This document shows, in pieces, positions 16,642 to 25,800 of a stretch of 64,000 nucleotides of DNA. A program made the translations under genes and the position numbers. Positions within the stretch are counted from its first letter, which is position 1. Each line of letters starts with the position of its first letter. The stretch is from Kribbella sp. CA-293567 (GTDB lineage Bacteria; Actinomycetota; Actinomycetes; Propionibacteriales; Kribbellaceae): the NCBI RefSeq assembly GCF_027627575.1, contig NZ_CP114065.1, forward strand, positions 4,526,001 through 4,590,000. The letters run 5' to 3'. The notes under the pieces were generated by a model. It saw nothing but the letters and a program-made list of their open reading frames with translations, had not been told where the DNA came from and searched no databases.

Positions 16642-17229
16642 ATGTCTCTCAGGAATCCGTACGGCGATTTCGAGATCACCGACCCGCAGGCGATGCGTGC
16701 GCTGGCGCACCCTGTCCGGCTGGCCGCGCTCAGCTATCTGCAGCGCAACGGTCCGGCCACCGCGACCCAGTTGTCGGAGCATGTCGGCGCCTCACCGTCG
16801 GTGACCAGCTGGCACCTGCGGCATCTGGAGACCTTCGGGCTGGTCAGCGACAGCCCGGCTCCGGAAGGCGGGGCCGACAAGCGGCAACGCTGGTGGCAGG
16901 CGATCGCCCGCGGATTCCGGTTCGAGATGCCGGAAACGCCGGAGGGCGCGGAGGCCGGCCGGATGCTGCGGACCGAGGTGATGAGCCAGGCGCTCGACCA
17001 GGTCCAGCACTGGATCGCCGAGGTCGAGCCCGCGCTCGATCCTCGCTGGAGCCGCGCGACCGGGTCATCGAACACTCGGGTGACCGTCACCCTGGCGGAA
17101 GCCGAGGCTCTGGAGAACGCGATCGAGGACCTGCTGGCCCCCTACGTCCAGCGCGGCCAGGGCGGCGCTCCGGACGGCGCGGAGCCGGTCCGGCTGATCC
17201 GTATGACGTTGCCCGAAGCAACCAGTTGA
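16642..17229 (+). CDS. ArsR-family winged-helix regulator
   Basis: A 195-residue regulator. The winged helix occupies residues ~10-95: MRALAHPVRLAALSYLQRNG is the typical first helix of ArsR/HTH_20 proteins, and ATQLSEHVGASPSVTSWHLR and HLETFGLVSD are the recognition helix and wing. No metal-binding cysteines are seen, so it is not a classical arsenic sensor; the C-terminal ~100 residues (EGAEAGRMLRTEVMSQALDQ) form a helical ligand or dimer domain. The upstream frame is longer, but the leaderless promoter and family length set the start at 16642. It is 15 bases upstream of an MFS gene and probably controls it. Confidence 0.82.
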   Translation: MSLRNPYGDFEITDPQAMRALAHPVRLAALSYLQRNGPATATQLSEHVGASPSVTSWHLRHLETFGLVSDSPAPEGGADKRQRWWQAIARGFRFEMPETPEGAEAGRMLRTEVMSQALDQVQHWIAEVEPALDPRWSRATGSSNTRVTVTLAEAEALENAIEDLLAPYVQRGQGGAPDGAEPVRLIRMTLPEATS

Positions 17230-17244
17230 GTTCGTGAGGCCCCG

Positions 17245-18549
17245 ATGACCACGCCCGCCCGGCCGGACCAGCCCACCCCACCCGGCAGTACCCCGGCCGA
17301 CCCGCCCACTGCGACGCTCTGGCGAGACCGGCAGTTCCGGACCTTCTGGTCGGCGCAGGGCGTCTCCGAGTTCGGCGACCGGATCAGCGAACTCGCCTTG
17401 CCCCTGATCGCCGTCACGCTGCTCAACGCCTCACCCAGCCAGGTGGGATTCCTGACTGCCGCGGTCTGGCTGCCGAATCTCGCGTCGCTGTTCATCGGCA
17501 GCTGGGTGGACCAGCACCGCGACAAGCGCCCGTTGATGATCGCGGCCGACCTGAGCCGGACCGTGCTGCTGCTGTCCTTGCCGGCGGCGTACTGGCTGGA
17601 CGTCCTGGCTCTCGGTCAGCTCTACGCGATCGCCATCCTGGCCGGCACCGCGCATGTCGTCTTCAACACGGCGTACGCGTCGTTCTTCGTCCGGCTGGTC
17701 AGGCGCGATCAGTTCCTGGAGGCGAACAGCAAGTTGTCGTCCACCAGATCACTCTCGTTCATGGCCGGTCCGGCCGTCGGCGGTCTGCTGGTCCAATGGC
17801 TGACAGCCCCGATCGCCCTGGTCGTAGACGCCATGACATTCTTGTTCTCCGCGCTGCAGCTCAGCCGGCTGAAGGTTCCGCCGAGCGATGCGGAGCTGAG
17901 CGAGGAGTCGCTGCTGACCAGAGCGCGCGCCGGAATGGGCTACCTGCTCCGGCATCCCTACCTGCGCGCGAGTCTCGGCTGCGCGACCACGGTCAACTTC
18001 TTCAACATGATCGGGATGGCTTTGCTGGTCCTGTTCGCGAGCCGCAATCTGGGGCTGTCCGCCGGCACCATCGGTATCGCCTTCGGCATCGGTGCTTCCG
18101 GTGGCCTGGCCGGGGCGCTGGCCGCCAAGCCGCTCACCAGACTGGTCGGAGCCGGCCGGCTGATCGCGATCAGTTCGGTCGTCTTCCCCGCTTCACTGGG
18201 GATCGTCGCGCTGGCCGAAGGACCGGTTTGGCTCCGGGCGGGCACTTTGGCGGCGGCGGAGTTCGTCGGGGCGTTCGCGGTGATGTGTTTCGACGTACCG
18301 CTGAACTCGTTGCAGGCGGCCGTGACGCACGAGCACATGCGCAGCCGGGTGGTCGGCGCCTTCAGCAGCATCAACTACGGCGTACGGCCGCTCGGCGCGG
18401 TGATCGGCGGTCTCCTGGGCACCTGGATCGGTGTCCGCGAGACGCTGCTGATCTCCGCTGCCGGCGGCCTGTTCGCCGTTCTGTGGCTGCTCCGCTCCCC
18501 CATCATCCGGACGCGTGACCTCACTGGCCTGGAGCCTCCGGCGCTGTGA
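17245..18549 (+). CDS. Major facilitator superfamily transporter
   Basis: A 434-residue, 12-helix MFS permease of the DHA3/macrolide-efflux type. It begins LWRDRQFRTFWSAQGVSEFG, the usual start of that group, and the loop after helix 2 reads GSWVDQHRDKRPLMIAADLS (motif A, GxWxDRxxRR-like). Family members export macrolides or other drugs or siderophores. It follows the ArsR gene by 15 bases, making a regulator-pump pair. The 3' end meets the convergent DHA2 gene only three bases away, leaving no room for a separate terminator. Confidence 0.85.
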   Translation: MTTPARPDQPTPPGSTPADPPTATLWRDRQFRTFWSAQGVSEFGDRISELALPLIAVTLLNASPSQVGFLTAAVWLPNLASLFIGSWVDQHRDKRPLMIAADLSRTVLLLSLPAAYWLDVLALGQLYAIAILAGTAHVVFNTAYASFFVRLVRRDQFLEANSKLSSTRSLSFMAGPAVGGLLVQWLTAPIALVVDAMTFLFSALQLSRLKVPPSDAELSEESLLTRARAGMGYLLRHPYLRASLGCATTVNFFNMIGMALLVLFASRNLGLSAGTIGIAFGIGASGGLAGALAAKPLTRLVGAGRLIAISSVVFPASLGIVALAEGPVWLRAGTLAAAEFVGAFAVMCFDVPLNSLQAAVTHEHMRSRVVGAFSSINYGVRPLGAVIGGLLGTWIGVRETLLISAAGGLFAVLWLLRSPIIRTRDLTGLEPPAL

Positions 18550-18552
18550 GCG

Positions 18553-20139
18553 CTAGTCGAGCTCGACCGGCTCGTCGAGCTTGGCGACCGTCCGCCGGAG
18601 CGGGATCTCCTTGATGAACAGCACCGCGATCAGGCTGACCAGCGCACACGCCGCCGCGATCAGGAAGATCCGGCCGGTGGCGTCGCCGTACGAGTGACGG
18701 ACCAGCTCGGCGAGCTGCGGCGGCAGGTGGTTGACGTCCAGCAGGCTGGTGCCGCCGGAACCACCGTCCTGCAGCTTGCGGGCAGCTTCGGCGCCACCCG
18801 GACCGTGCAGCACACCCTCGATCAGCAAAGTCTTCACCCGGCTGGCAAGGACCGCGCCGAGCACTGAGACGCCGACCGCACCGCCGAGGCCGCGGAAGAA
18901 GGCCACCGACGCGCTGGACGCTCCGATCTCACTGACGTCCACCGTGTTCTGCACCGCCAGCACCAGGTTCTGCATCATCGCGCCCATGCCGATGCCCATC
19001 AGCAGCATGCCCAGACCGACGTACCAGTACGGCGTGCTGTGGTCGATGGTGCCGAGGATCGTCAGCCCGGCGGTGAGCAGGAAGCCACCGGCGATCAGGT
19101 ACCGCTTCCACTTGCCGAAACGGCTCACCAGCTGACCGGCACCGACCGACCCGAAGAACGAACCGAGCATCATCGGGATCGTCAGCAGACCGGCCTGGGT
19201 GGCGCTGTAGCCGCGGGCCACCTGGAAGTACTGCCCGAGGAAGAGCGCGCTGCCGAACATCGCGACCCCGACCGCCATGCTGGCCACGATCGCGAGCGCG
19301 GTGGTGCGCTGCCGGACCACCTTCAGCGGCACCAGCGGCTCGGCCACCCGGTTCTCGACCATCACGGCGAGCACGCCGAACAGGATCGTGCCGCCGACGA
19401 AGAGCGCGGACTGCCAGGAGAACCAGCCGAAGTCGTGGCCGGCGAAGGTCACCCAGACCAGCGGCAGGCTGGCGGCGACGCTGATCAGCACCGCGCCCAG
19501 GTAGTCGATCTTCACCTTGCGCTTGAAGATCGGCAGCTGCAGGTACTTCTGCAGCACGATCAGGCTGATCACGGCCAGCGGCACGCAGACGTAGAAGCAC
19601 CAGCGCCAGCCGAGCCAGGAGGTGTCGACGATGACGCCGCCGATCAACGGACCGCTCACGGTGGCGACCGCCATCACGGCGCCCATGTAGCCGGAGTACC
19701 GGCCGCGGTCGCGCGGCGGGATCGCCGCCCCGATGATCGCCTGGGCCAGCGCCATCAGCCCACCCATGGCCAGCCCCTGCAGGACGCGGGCGCCGATCAG
19801 GAACGGGACGTTGTGGGCCATTCCGGCCAGGGCCGAACCGATCACGAACAAGACGATGGCGAGCTGCACCAGCAGCTTCTTGCTCATCAGGTCGGACAGC
19901 TTGCCCCAGATCGGGGTGGACACCGTGGTGGCCAGCAGGCTCGCGGTGAGCACCCAGGTGTACTGCGTCTGCGAGCCCTCGAGATCGGCGATGATCGTCG
20001 GCAGGGCGTTGCTGACGATCGTCGAGCTCAGCATCGCCGTGAACAACGCGGCGAGCAGCCCGACCAGGATCTCGAGGATCTCGCGGTGCGTGAGTTCCGG
20101 CGCGGCAGGCGCTTGCGGCCGCGTCTCGGTGACAGTCAT
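18553..20139 (-). CDS. DHA2 (EmrB/QacA) family drug exporter
   Basis: A 528-residue, 14-helix drug:proton antiporter. Seen: MLSSTIVSNALPTIIADLEG (motif D1 region of helix 1), WGKLSDLMSKKLLV (motif A), GARVLQGLAMGGLMALAQAI (motif B) and PLIGGVIVDTSWLGWRWCFY (antiporter motif C and the WRW-F loop typical of DHA2). It is the second gene of a two-gene operon with a MarR regulator; start and stop overlap by one base (TGATG). Such pairs usually give inducible resistance to lipophilic or cationic drugs. Confidence 0.92.
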   Translation of the reverse strand: MTVTETRPQAPAAPELTHREILEILVGLLAALFTAMLSSTIVSNALPTIIADLEGSQTQYTWVLTASLLATTVSTPIWGKLSDLMSKKLLVQLAIVLFVIGSALAGMAHNVPFLIGARVLQGLAMGGLMALAQAIIGAAIPPRDRGRYSGYMGAVMAVATVSGPLIGGVIVDTSWLGWRWCFYVCVPLAVISLIVLQKYLQLPIFKRKVKIDYLGAVLISVAASLPLVWVTFAGHDFGWFSWQSALFVGGTILFGVLAVMVENRVAEPLVPLKVVRQRTTALAIVASMAVGVAMFGSALFLGQYFQVARGYSATQAGLLTIPMMLGSFFGSVGAGQLVSRFGKWKRYLIAGGFLLTAGLTILGTIDHSTPYWYVGLGMLLMGIGMGAMMQNLVLAVQNTVDVSEIGASSASVAFFRGLGGAVGVSVLGAVLASRVKTLLIEGVLHGPGGAEAARKLQDGGSGGTSLLDVNHLPPQLAELVRHSYGDATGRIFLIAAACALVSLIAVLFIKEIPLRRTVAKLDEPVELD

Positions 20140-20624
20140 CAGTCTCCAGTCGAGGTGTTTGCGTGCTTCGCGTGTTCGGCGGCCTGGGCGACGGCAACGG
20201 CGATCCGGCGCAGCGACGCTGCCGCGGCGGCCATCTCCTCGTCGTCCCAGTCCGCCAGCGCGGAGCGGAGATGCCGGGTGTACCCGGCGTAAAGAGCGTC
20301 GAGGCGGGCCCGGCCGGCCTCGCTGAGCTGGACCAGTGACACCCGCGCGTCGGCCGGATCAGGCCGACGGCTCACCAGGCCGTCGCCTTCCAGCGCGCTC
20401 AGTTGCCGGCTCACCACCGAGGCGTCGACCCCCAGCTTCGTGGCGATCTCACCGCCCCGTTGCTCGCCGTCCTTGGCCAGCACCTTCAGCACACTCGCGT
20501 CGGCCCGGCGCAGGCCCGCGTCAGGCCACAGCTGCCGATGCTCGATGCAGCGCACCGCCCGCACCAGCGAACTGACCCCTTCCAGTACCTCCTGAGCCGG
20601 GGCATCTCGGTGGACTAGTTGCAT
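20139..20624 (-). CDS. MarR-family regulator of the DHA2 exporter
   Basis: A 161-residue MarR protein: winged helix with DASVLKVLAKDGEQRGGEIA, KLGVDASVVSRQLSALEGDG (recognition helix) and the wing VSRRPDPADARVSLVQLSEAG. Flanking helices make the dimer interface. The frame is open upstream to 20660, but the -10 hexamer at 20631-20636 is six bases from the ATG at 20624, so that start is preferred and the mRNA is leaderless. A perfect 8+8 dyad overlapping the promoter is the likely autoregulatory operator. Confidence 0.9.
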   Translation of the reverse strand: MQLVHRDAPAQEVLEGVSSLVRAVRCIEHRQLWPDAGLRRADASVLKVLAKDGEQRGGEIATKLGVDASVVSRQLSALEGDGLVSRRPDPADARVSLVQLSEAGRARLDALYAGYTRHLRSALADWDDEEMAAAAASLRRIAVAVAQAAEHAKHANTSTGD

Positions 20625-20660
20625 AACCCAACTATATACACAGATAGTTGGTTTCTGCAA
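20625..20660 (-). promoter_or_regulatory. marR promoter and operator
   Basis: On the reverse strand: -35 TTGCAG (20660-20655), an 18-base spacer, -10 TATAGT (20636-20631), then six bases to the ATG. The perfect inverted repeat CCAACTAT-N8-ATAGTTGG (20628-20651) spans the -10 and the spacer, the expected position for repression by MarR. Confidence 0.7.
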
Positions 20661-20702
20661 CCATATGTTCGCGCTGCGGCGCCCGGGCGGGTGGCCGGGG
20701 CG

Positions 20703-21170
20703 TCAGCTCAGGTCGAGGTTCAGACGGGCCAGCAGCCGCCCGAGGGTCGCCAGGTCGGCGGACTCCCAGCGGTCGAGCAGGGCCCGGAACTCGGCCTGGC
20801 GCTGGCTGCGCATGGCACCGAAGCGCTCGGCGCCGGTCTCGGTCAGGCGGAGGAGGCGGGCACGGCCGTCATCGGGGTCGCCGACCCGCTCGATCAGGCC
20901 GAGGGTCTCCAGCTGCGACAGGCCGCGGCTGACAGTGGACTTGTCCAGGCCCAGCGCCTGGGCGACGTCGGAAGCCCGGGCGCCGGCGCGGCCCGCGGAC
21001 GTCCCCAGCTCGATCTGGGAGATCAGGGCATAGCCGGCCGCGTCCATCTCCGGGTGCACCCGGCGGGCCATCATCATCTGGGACGAGCGGGCGCGGCGGA
21101 ACAGGGTGGAGAGCTCGTGCTCGACGTCGGCGATCAGCTGCTTGTTCTGCTCCGTCACGATGCCGGTCAC
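20703..21170 (-). CDS. MarR-family regulator coupled to hisF
   Basis: A 155-residue MarR protein. Seen: the first helix ELSTLFRRARSSQMMMARRV, the HTH ASDVAQALGLDKSTVSRGLS and QLETLGLIERVGDPDDGRAR with the DxR wing residues that contact DNA. Its GTG start overlaps the hisF stop (GTGA), so it is translated from the hisF mRNA. A second GTG four codons in is an alternative start. No target gene stands next to it other than hisF, and a link to histidine synthesis would be unusual; hitch-hiking on a housekeeping promoter is as likely. Confidence 0.82.
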   Translation of the reverse strand: MTGIVTEQNKQLIADVEHELSTLFRRARSSQMMMARRVHPEMDAAGYALISQIELGTSAGRAGARASDVAQALGLDKSTVSRGLSQLETLGLIERVGDPDDGRARLLRLTETGAERFGAMRSQRQAEFRALLDRWESADLATLGRLLARLNLDLS

Positions 21171-21928
21171 CTGACCACGATGCCGGCGTCGCGCAACGCC
21201 TTCTTGACGTCCGCGATCCGCAGATCGCCGAAGTGGAACACACTCGCCGCCAGGACCGCGTCCGCCCCCGCCTCGACCGCGGGCGGGAAGTGCTCGGGCA
21301 GCCCCGCTCCCCCACTGGCGATCAGCGGGACGTCGACGACCGCGCGGACCGCGCGGATCAGCTCCAGGTCGAAGCCCTGCTTCGTCCCGTCGGCATCCAT
21401 CGAGTTGAGCAGGATCTCCCCCGCGCCCAGCTCGGCGCCGCGCCGGGCCCACTCGATCGCATCCAGTCCGGCCGACCTCCGGCCACCATGGGTGGTCACC
21501 TCGAAGCCGCTCGGCTGCCCCGCGGACCGGCGTACGTCGAGAGACAGCACCAGCACCTGATTGCCGAACCGGTGCGCGATCTCCTCGATCACTGCCGGAC
21601 GGGCGATCGCGCCGGTGTTGATCCCGACCTTGTCGGCCCCCGCGCGCAACAGCCGGTCGACGTCGGCCGCCTCGCGCACGCCGCCGCCGACGGTCAGCGG
21701 AATGAACACCTGCTCGGCGGTCCGGCCGACCACCTCGTACGTCGTCTCGCGCGAACCGGACGAAGCCGTGATGTCGAGGAACGTCAGCTCGTCCGCACCC
21801 TCGGCGTCGTACAGCCTGGCCATCTCCACCGGATCTCCGGCATCGCGCAGATCGGCGAAGTTGACACCCTTGACCACCCGGCCGGCATCAACGTCCAGGC
21901 AGGGAATGACTCGTACGGCGAGGCTCAC
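21167..21928 (-). CDS. hisF: Imidazole glycerol phosphate synthase, cyclase subunit HisF
   Basis: A 253-residue (beta/alpha)8 barrel of normal length. It starts VRVIPCLDVDAGRVVKGVNF, with the catalytic Asp of CLDVD, and the second catalytic Asp is in ILLNSMDADGTKQGFDLEL; the phosphate loops are TVGGGVR and IASGGAG. With HisH it makes imidazole glycerol phosphate and AICAR from PRFAR in histidine synthesis. No hisH is in the window. In most actinobacteria hisF lies next to hisA; here hisA is about 12 kb away on the same strand. The GTG start follows a leaderless promoter. Confidence 0.95.
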   Translation of the reverse strand: MSLAVRVIPCLDVDAGRVVKGVNFADLRDAGDPVEMARLYDAEGADELTFLDITASSGSRETTYEVVGRTAEQVFIPLTVGGGVREAADVDRLLRAGADKVGINTGAIARPAVIEEIAHRFGNQVLVLSLDVRRSAGQPSGFEVTTHGGRRSAGLDAIEWARRGAELGAGEILLNSMDADGTKQGFDLELIRAVRAVVDVPLIASGGAGLPEHFPPAVEAGADAVLAASVFHFGDLRIADVKKALRDAGIVVR

Positions 21929-21940
21929 GGAGTCAGCCTA
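21929..21940 (-). promoter_or_regulatory. Leaderless promoter of hisF
   Basis: TAGGCT (21940-21935, reverse strand) then six bases and the GTG at 21928; no Shine-Dalgarno. This gives hisF its own promoter rather than read-through from an upstream his gene. Confidence 0.55.
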
Positions 21941-22064
21941 CCGAGCGCCGTCCCGCACTCACGCCAAATCCCACCGCCTGGCCACGCGCCTTCGCTCCGC
22001 ACTCCGGAATCGCCTGGTGGCGGACAGGTCAGCTCCTGCCCGAATCTCCTGCGCGCCAGTGGGT

Positions 22065-22076
22065 CAGACTTGGCGA
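22065..22076 (+). promoter_or_regulatory. Leaderless promoter
   Basis: CAGACT followed by six bases and the GTG at 22077; no ribosome site. The frame is open upstream for 172 codons, so this hexamer decides the start. Confidence 0.45.
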
Positions 22077-22727
22077 GTGGATACTCCCGGATCGCAATGG
22101 CGTACGCCGCCGCCCGAGCTTGCGGCGGAAGCGGCTCGTCGCCCGGGTGGCTGGGTCTACGAGATCGACGGGGAGCTGGTCGACGATCCGAACGGCTATG
22201 TGCCGCCCGAGGCGATCCGGGGCGGCTGGAAGGTCGACGACACCGGCCGGGCGACCGGCGAGTATGTGCCCAACGACAAGCACGGGCCGGTGCAGGACGA
22301 CTTCAGCGCGCTCACCGAGCCCGGCCACTGGCTCGGCTGGCTGGGTGACGACCCAGGCCGGACTCTTCGCGACAGCATCGAACTGACGCTGGCCCAGCAG
22401 GTCAAGGGCGCCAACGTGGAGTGGCTGAAGTTCGTCGAGACGCCGGAGTTCGTGACCGGCGGAAAGCCGGTGCCGGACGATCCCGATCGCCTCCAGTTGG
22501 TGCGCACCGGGCTGGCCGTGCAGTTCGCCCTGTGCGTGGTGCAGCCGGCGGGCCGGTTCAAGCGAGCCGGCCAGCGAGACATCCTGACCGGCGTCTTCAG
22601 TCTCGCCATCGTGGCGATGGACGAACCGCAGGCGCGCGAGCGCTCCTGGCTCGACCTGGGCGCCACCATGGAACAGATCGGGCCTCTCCTCGAGACCCGC
22701 GTGGTCGAACTGGAGCAGACGACCTGA
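22077..22727 (+). CDS. Protein of unknown function with N-terminal GWxYxIDG motif
   Basis: A 216-residue soluble protein I do not recognise. It has no signal peptide or membrane segment. The first 80 residues are rich in Gly, Trp, Tyr and Pro (RPGGWVYEIDGELVDDPNGY, IRGGWKVDDTGRATGEYVP), a pattern also seen in actinobacterial proteins that precede SseB-like or secretion-associated domains, but no catalytic motif can be named. The C-terminal half is amphipathic helix and sheet ending in RSWLDLGATMEQIGPLLE. Codon use is typical of the window. It is monocistronic, between hisF and the large beta-helix gene. Confidence 0.6.
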   Translation: MDTPGSQWRTPPPELAAEAARRPGGWVYEIDGELVDDPNGYVPPEAIRGGWKVDDTGRATGEYVPNDKHGPVQDDFSALTEPGHWLGWLGDDPGRTLRDSIELTLAQQVKGANVEWLKFVETPEFVTGGKPVPDDPDRLQLVRTGLAVQFALCVVQPAGRFKRAGQRDILTGVFSLAIVAMDEPQARERSWLDLGATMEQIGPLLETRVVELEQTT

Positions 22728-22750
22728 CTCATCGGTAGCGCCGTGAGGTC

Positions 22751-22836
22751 TTGCCGGGGCAGAAGGCGCGGTCTACCCTTCCCATCAATCGTTAGGAACC
22801 TTTCCTAATAGTTCGACTATTGGGAAAGCGCTTGCC
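22751..22836 (+). promoter_or_regulatory. Promoter with three stacked palindromic operators
   Basis: TTGCCG (22751-22756), a 17-base spacer and TACCCT (22774-22779) form a good promoter. Just downstream are three dyads in 45 bp: TTAGGAA-CCT-TTCCTAA (22792-22808), AATAGT-TCG-ACTATT (22807-22821) and a LacI-type GGGAAAGCGCTTGCC (22822-22836). All would lie in the transcribed leader or at the start site, suiting repression by roadblock. The regulators are not in the window. Confidence 0.6.
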
Positions 22837-22866
22837 TCGCCCGCCCCGGCTTCAGGAGGTCCTTGC

Positions 22867-25800
22867 ATGCCATCCCGTCAATCTCGAAGGCGGCGCCTGC
22901 TCGTCGCGCTCGCGGCAGCCACGTTGACCTGCGGCACGCTGCCGGTCGTCGCCGCGTTCCCTACCGTCCACGCCGCCGGCTCGGCGGAGCAAACAGCCGT
23001 GGACACCGCGATCGCGGCAACTGTCCCCGACCTGACCAGCGCGAACCGGCGTGCTCCCGTCTCCGGGCTGCCCGACTGGAGCAAGGCCGGGTACCGCGGT
23101 GGCGCGCCGCTGCCCGGTCCTGCCGACCTCAACCCGCACGCCAACTGTCAGATCACCGCAGCCGAGCTGGCCTCGCAGTACAACGTCCGTGCCGATGGCA
23201 GTGACGCGACCACCGGCCTGCAAGCAGCGATCGACGCAATCAGGACCCAGTGCACCCCGTCTGCCGGCTACGACAAGCTGTCCCAGATCACCTTGCCGGA
23301 GGGCCGGATCGCCGTCACCCGGCAACTCGGCCTCGATGCCAGCTATCTGCTGATCAGGGGTGCCGGCCAAGGCCGGACCGTACTGGTCTTCCGTCCCGAC
23401 ACGAACACGCGGTACGACGCGCTCACCCCCGACGGCAGCGACTGGGACAAGGACGGAATGACTCACGGGGCGTCCGGCAACGGCGGCTGGATCTGGCCCG
23501 GCCGCGGTCTGCTCCGAGTCCAGAGCCGGGAGGTCGCACCGCGGTACGCCGCTGATTACGCTTCGGCTCCGCAGAACCGGAAGGACATCTTCGAGGGGAG
23601 CGTCAACCAGCACTGGGCCGGCGGTGTACCGCTGCGCGAGTCGTCAGCCATCGGCACCACTCAGCTCAAGCTTGCCGCCACCGCGAACATGGCGCTGTTC
23701 AAGGCCGGCAACTACCTGTGGGTCGGAGCGGCGAACACGGCGAAGTTCTACCAGCAGCAGACCGTCACCGACGCGTCGAAGTACCAGAACCTGCACATGC
23801 GCCAGCAGATCTTCCAGATCACCGCAGTCGACGCCACCGCGAAGAACCTGACGATCGACAAGCCACTCGAGTACGACGTACCGCTGAACTCCACCTCCGA
23901 CGGCTCCGCGGCGATCGGCGGCACCGTCTACCCGAGCCGGGTGACGCCGCTCAAGCCGGTCCTGGGCGTCGGGATCGAGGATCTGACCATCACCCAGGAC
24001 ATGGCCGGTCTGCCGAAGCTCGGCGGCGGGACCTACGCCCTGAACAAGGCCGACGCCGTCCACAACTACGGCAACATGGCGCCGGAGTACGAGATGCATG
24101 GGATCGTGCTGAAGTGGGCGGTCAACACCTGGATCCGCAGGGTCGGCACGGAGCTGACCGGCTCGCACCCGATCGTCACCGAGAGCGCGAAGAACATCCA
24201 AGTGCAGGAGTCGCGGCTGGACGGCTCCTGGAACAAGGGCAAGGGCGGCAACGGCTACCTGCGCGGCTCCCGCGTCTGGGACTCGCTCTACGGCTACAAC
24301 ACGACCCGCAACCTGCGGCACTTCACCTTCCAGTGGTCCGCCTCGAACAATGTGGCCATCGGCAACGACTTCGACTCCGACCTGAACGTGCACGGCGGCT
24401 GGGAACGGCGCAACCTGTTCGAGAACAACACCGTCAAGGTGCCCTTCGAGCACGCGTCCAAGAACTGCCGGAGCAACTGCGGCGACGAGGGCGGCGACGT
24501 ACCGGACGGCTCCACCTGGTGGCCGGTCTGGTGGGCGGCAGGCCCGAAGGCGGTGAAGTGGTCGGGCTCCAGCGGCCCGCAGAACGTCGTCTACAACAAC
24601 GCGCTCAGCAAGCAGACCACCACGAACGGCCCTTACCAGGCCTTCTATCCTGACCGGCAGCGGCTGTACCAGTTCGGCAGCAGCTCGGCCGACGCCACCA
24701 AGTTTCAGCACCTCGCGGTGAACGGCGCGACCATTCCGGACTGGGCCGGCCGCGAGACCCTCGACTACACCGGACCGAACGGCGGAGTCAACGCCACCCG
24801 CACCGACACCTCGGGCTCGCTGTTCCTGCGCAATCCCGGCGGTGGAGGCGGCGACACCACCCCACCCAGTACGCCGACCGGTCTCCGAGTCACCGCGACG
24901 ACCTCGAACAGCGCTTCGCTGACCTGGACCGCCTCGGTCGACAACGTAGCGGTGACCGGGTACGACGTACTGCGCAACGGCACCCTCGTCGGCACGAGCT
25001 CCGCGCCGACCTACACCGACACCGGCCTGACCGCCGCCACGGCGTACAGCTATACGGTCCGGGCTAATGATGCCGTCGGCAACAAATCACCTGTCGGCGC
25101 CGCGGTCACCGCCACCACTCAATCCGGTGGTGGAGCGGAGACGCTCCTGTCCCGCGGCAAGCTGGCGACCGCGTCGACGACCGAGAGCAGCGGCTTCGCA
25201 CCGAAGTACGCGGTCGACGGCAGCACCACGACCCGGTGGGCGTCGCGAGAAGGCAGCGATGCGGAGTGGATCCAGGTCGACCTCGGCGCGTCGGCGAACC
25301 TGACGCGGATCAAACTGAACTGGGAAGCCGCGTACGGCAAGGGCTACCGGGTCCAGACCTCGGCGAACGGGACCACCTGGACGACCGTGCACACAACGAC
25401 CACTGGCAACGGCGGGCTGGACGAGATCCCGGTGTCAGGAAGCGCCCGGTATGTGCGGATCGACCTGACCAAGCGCGGTACGGCGTACGGCTACTCGCTG
25501 TGGGAGTTCGAGGTATACGGCACCGCCGATGACGGCGGCGGTACCACGCCGCCGGGTGGCGGCTCCACGGTCGATGTCTCTACGGCCGCGCAATTGCAGT
25601 CGGCGTTGGCCAACGCGGCACCCGGTCAGACCATCCGGCTCGCATCCGGCCAGTACCGCGGCTCGTTCCTGACCCAGAAAGCGGGGACCGCGGCGGCGCC
25701 GATCACGCTGACCGGTCCGGCATCCGCCGTACTGATCAACGACGGGCCGACCGGGACCGCGCCGAGCTGCCCAGTACCGACCTCCGGCTGGGACTCCGGG

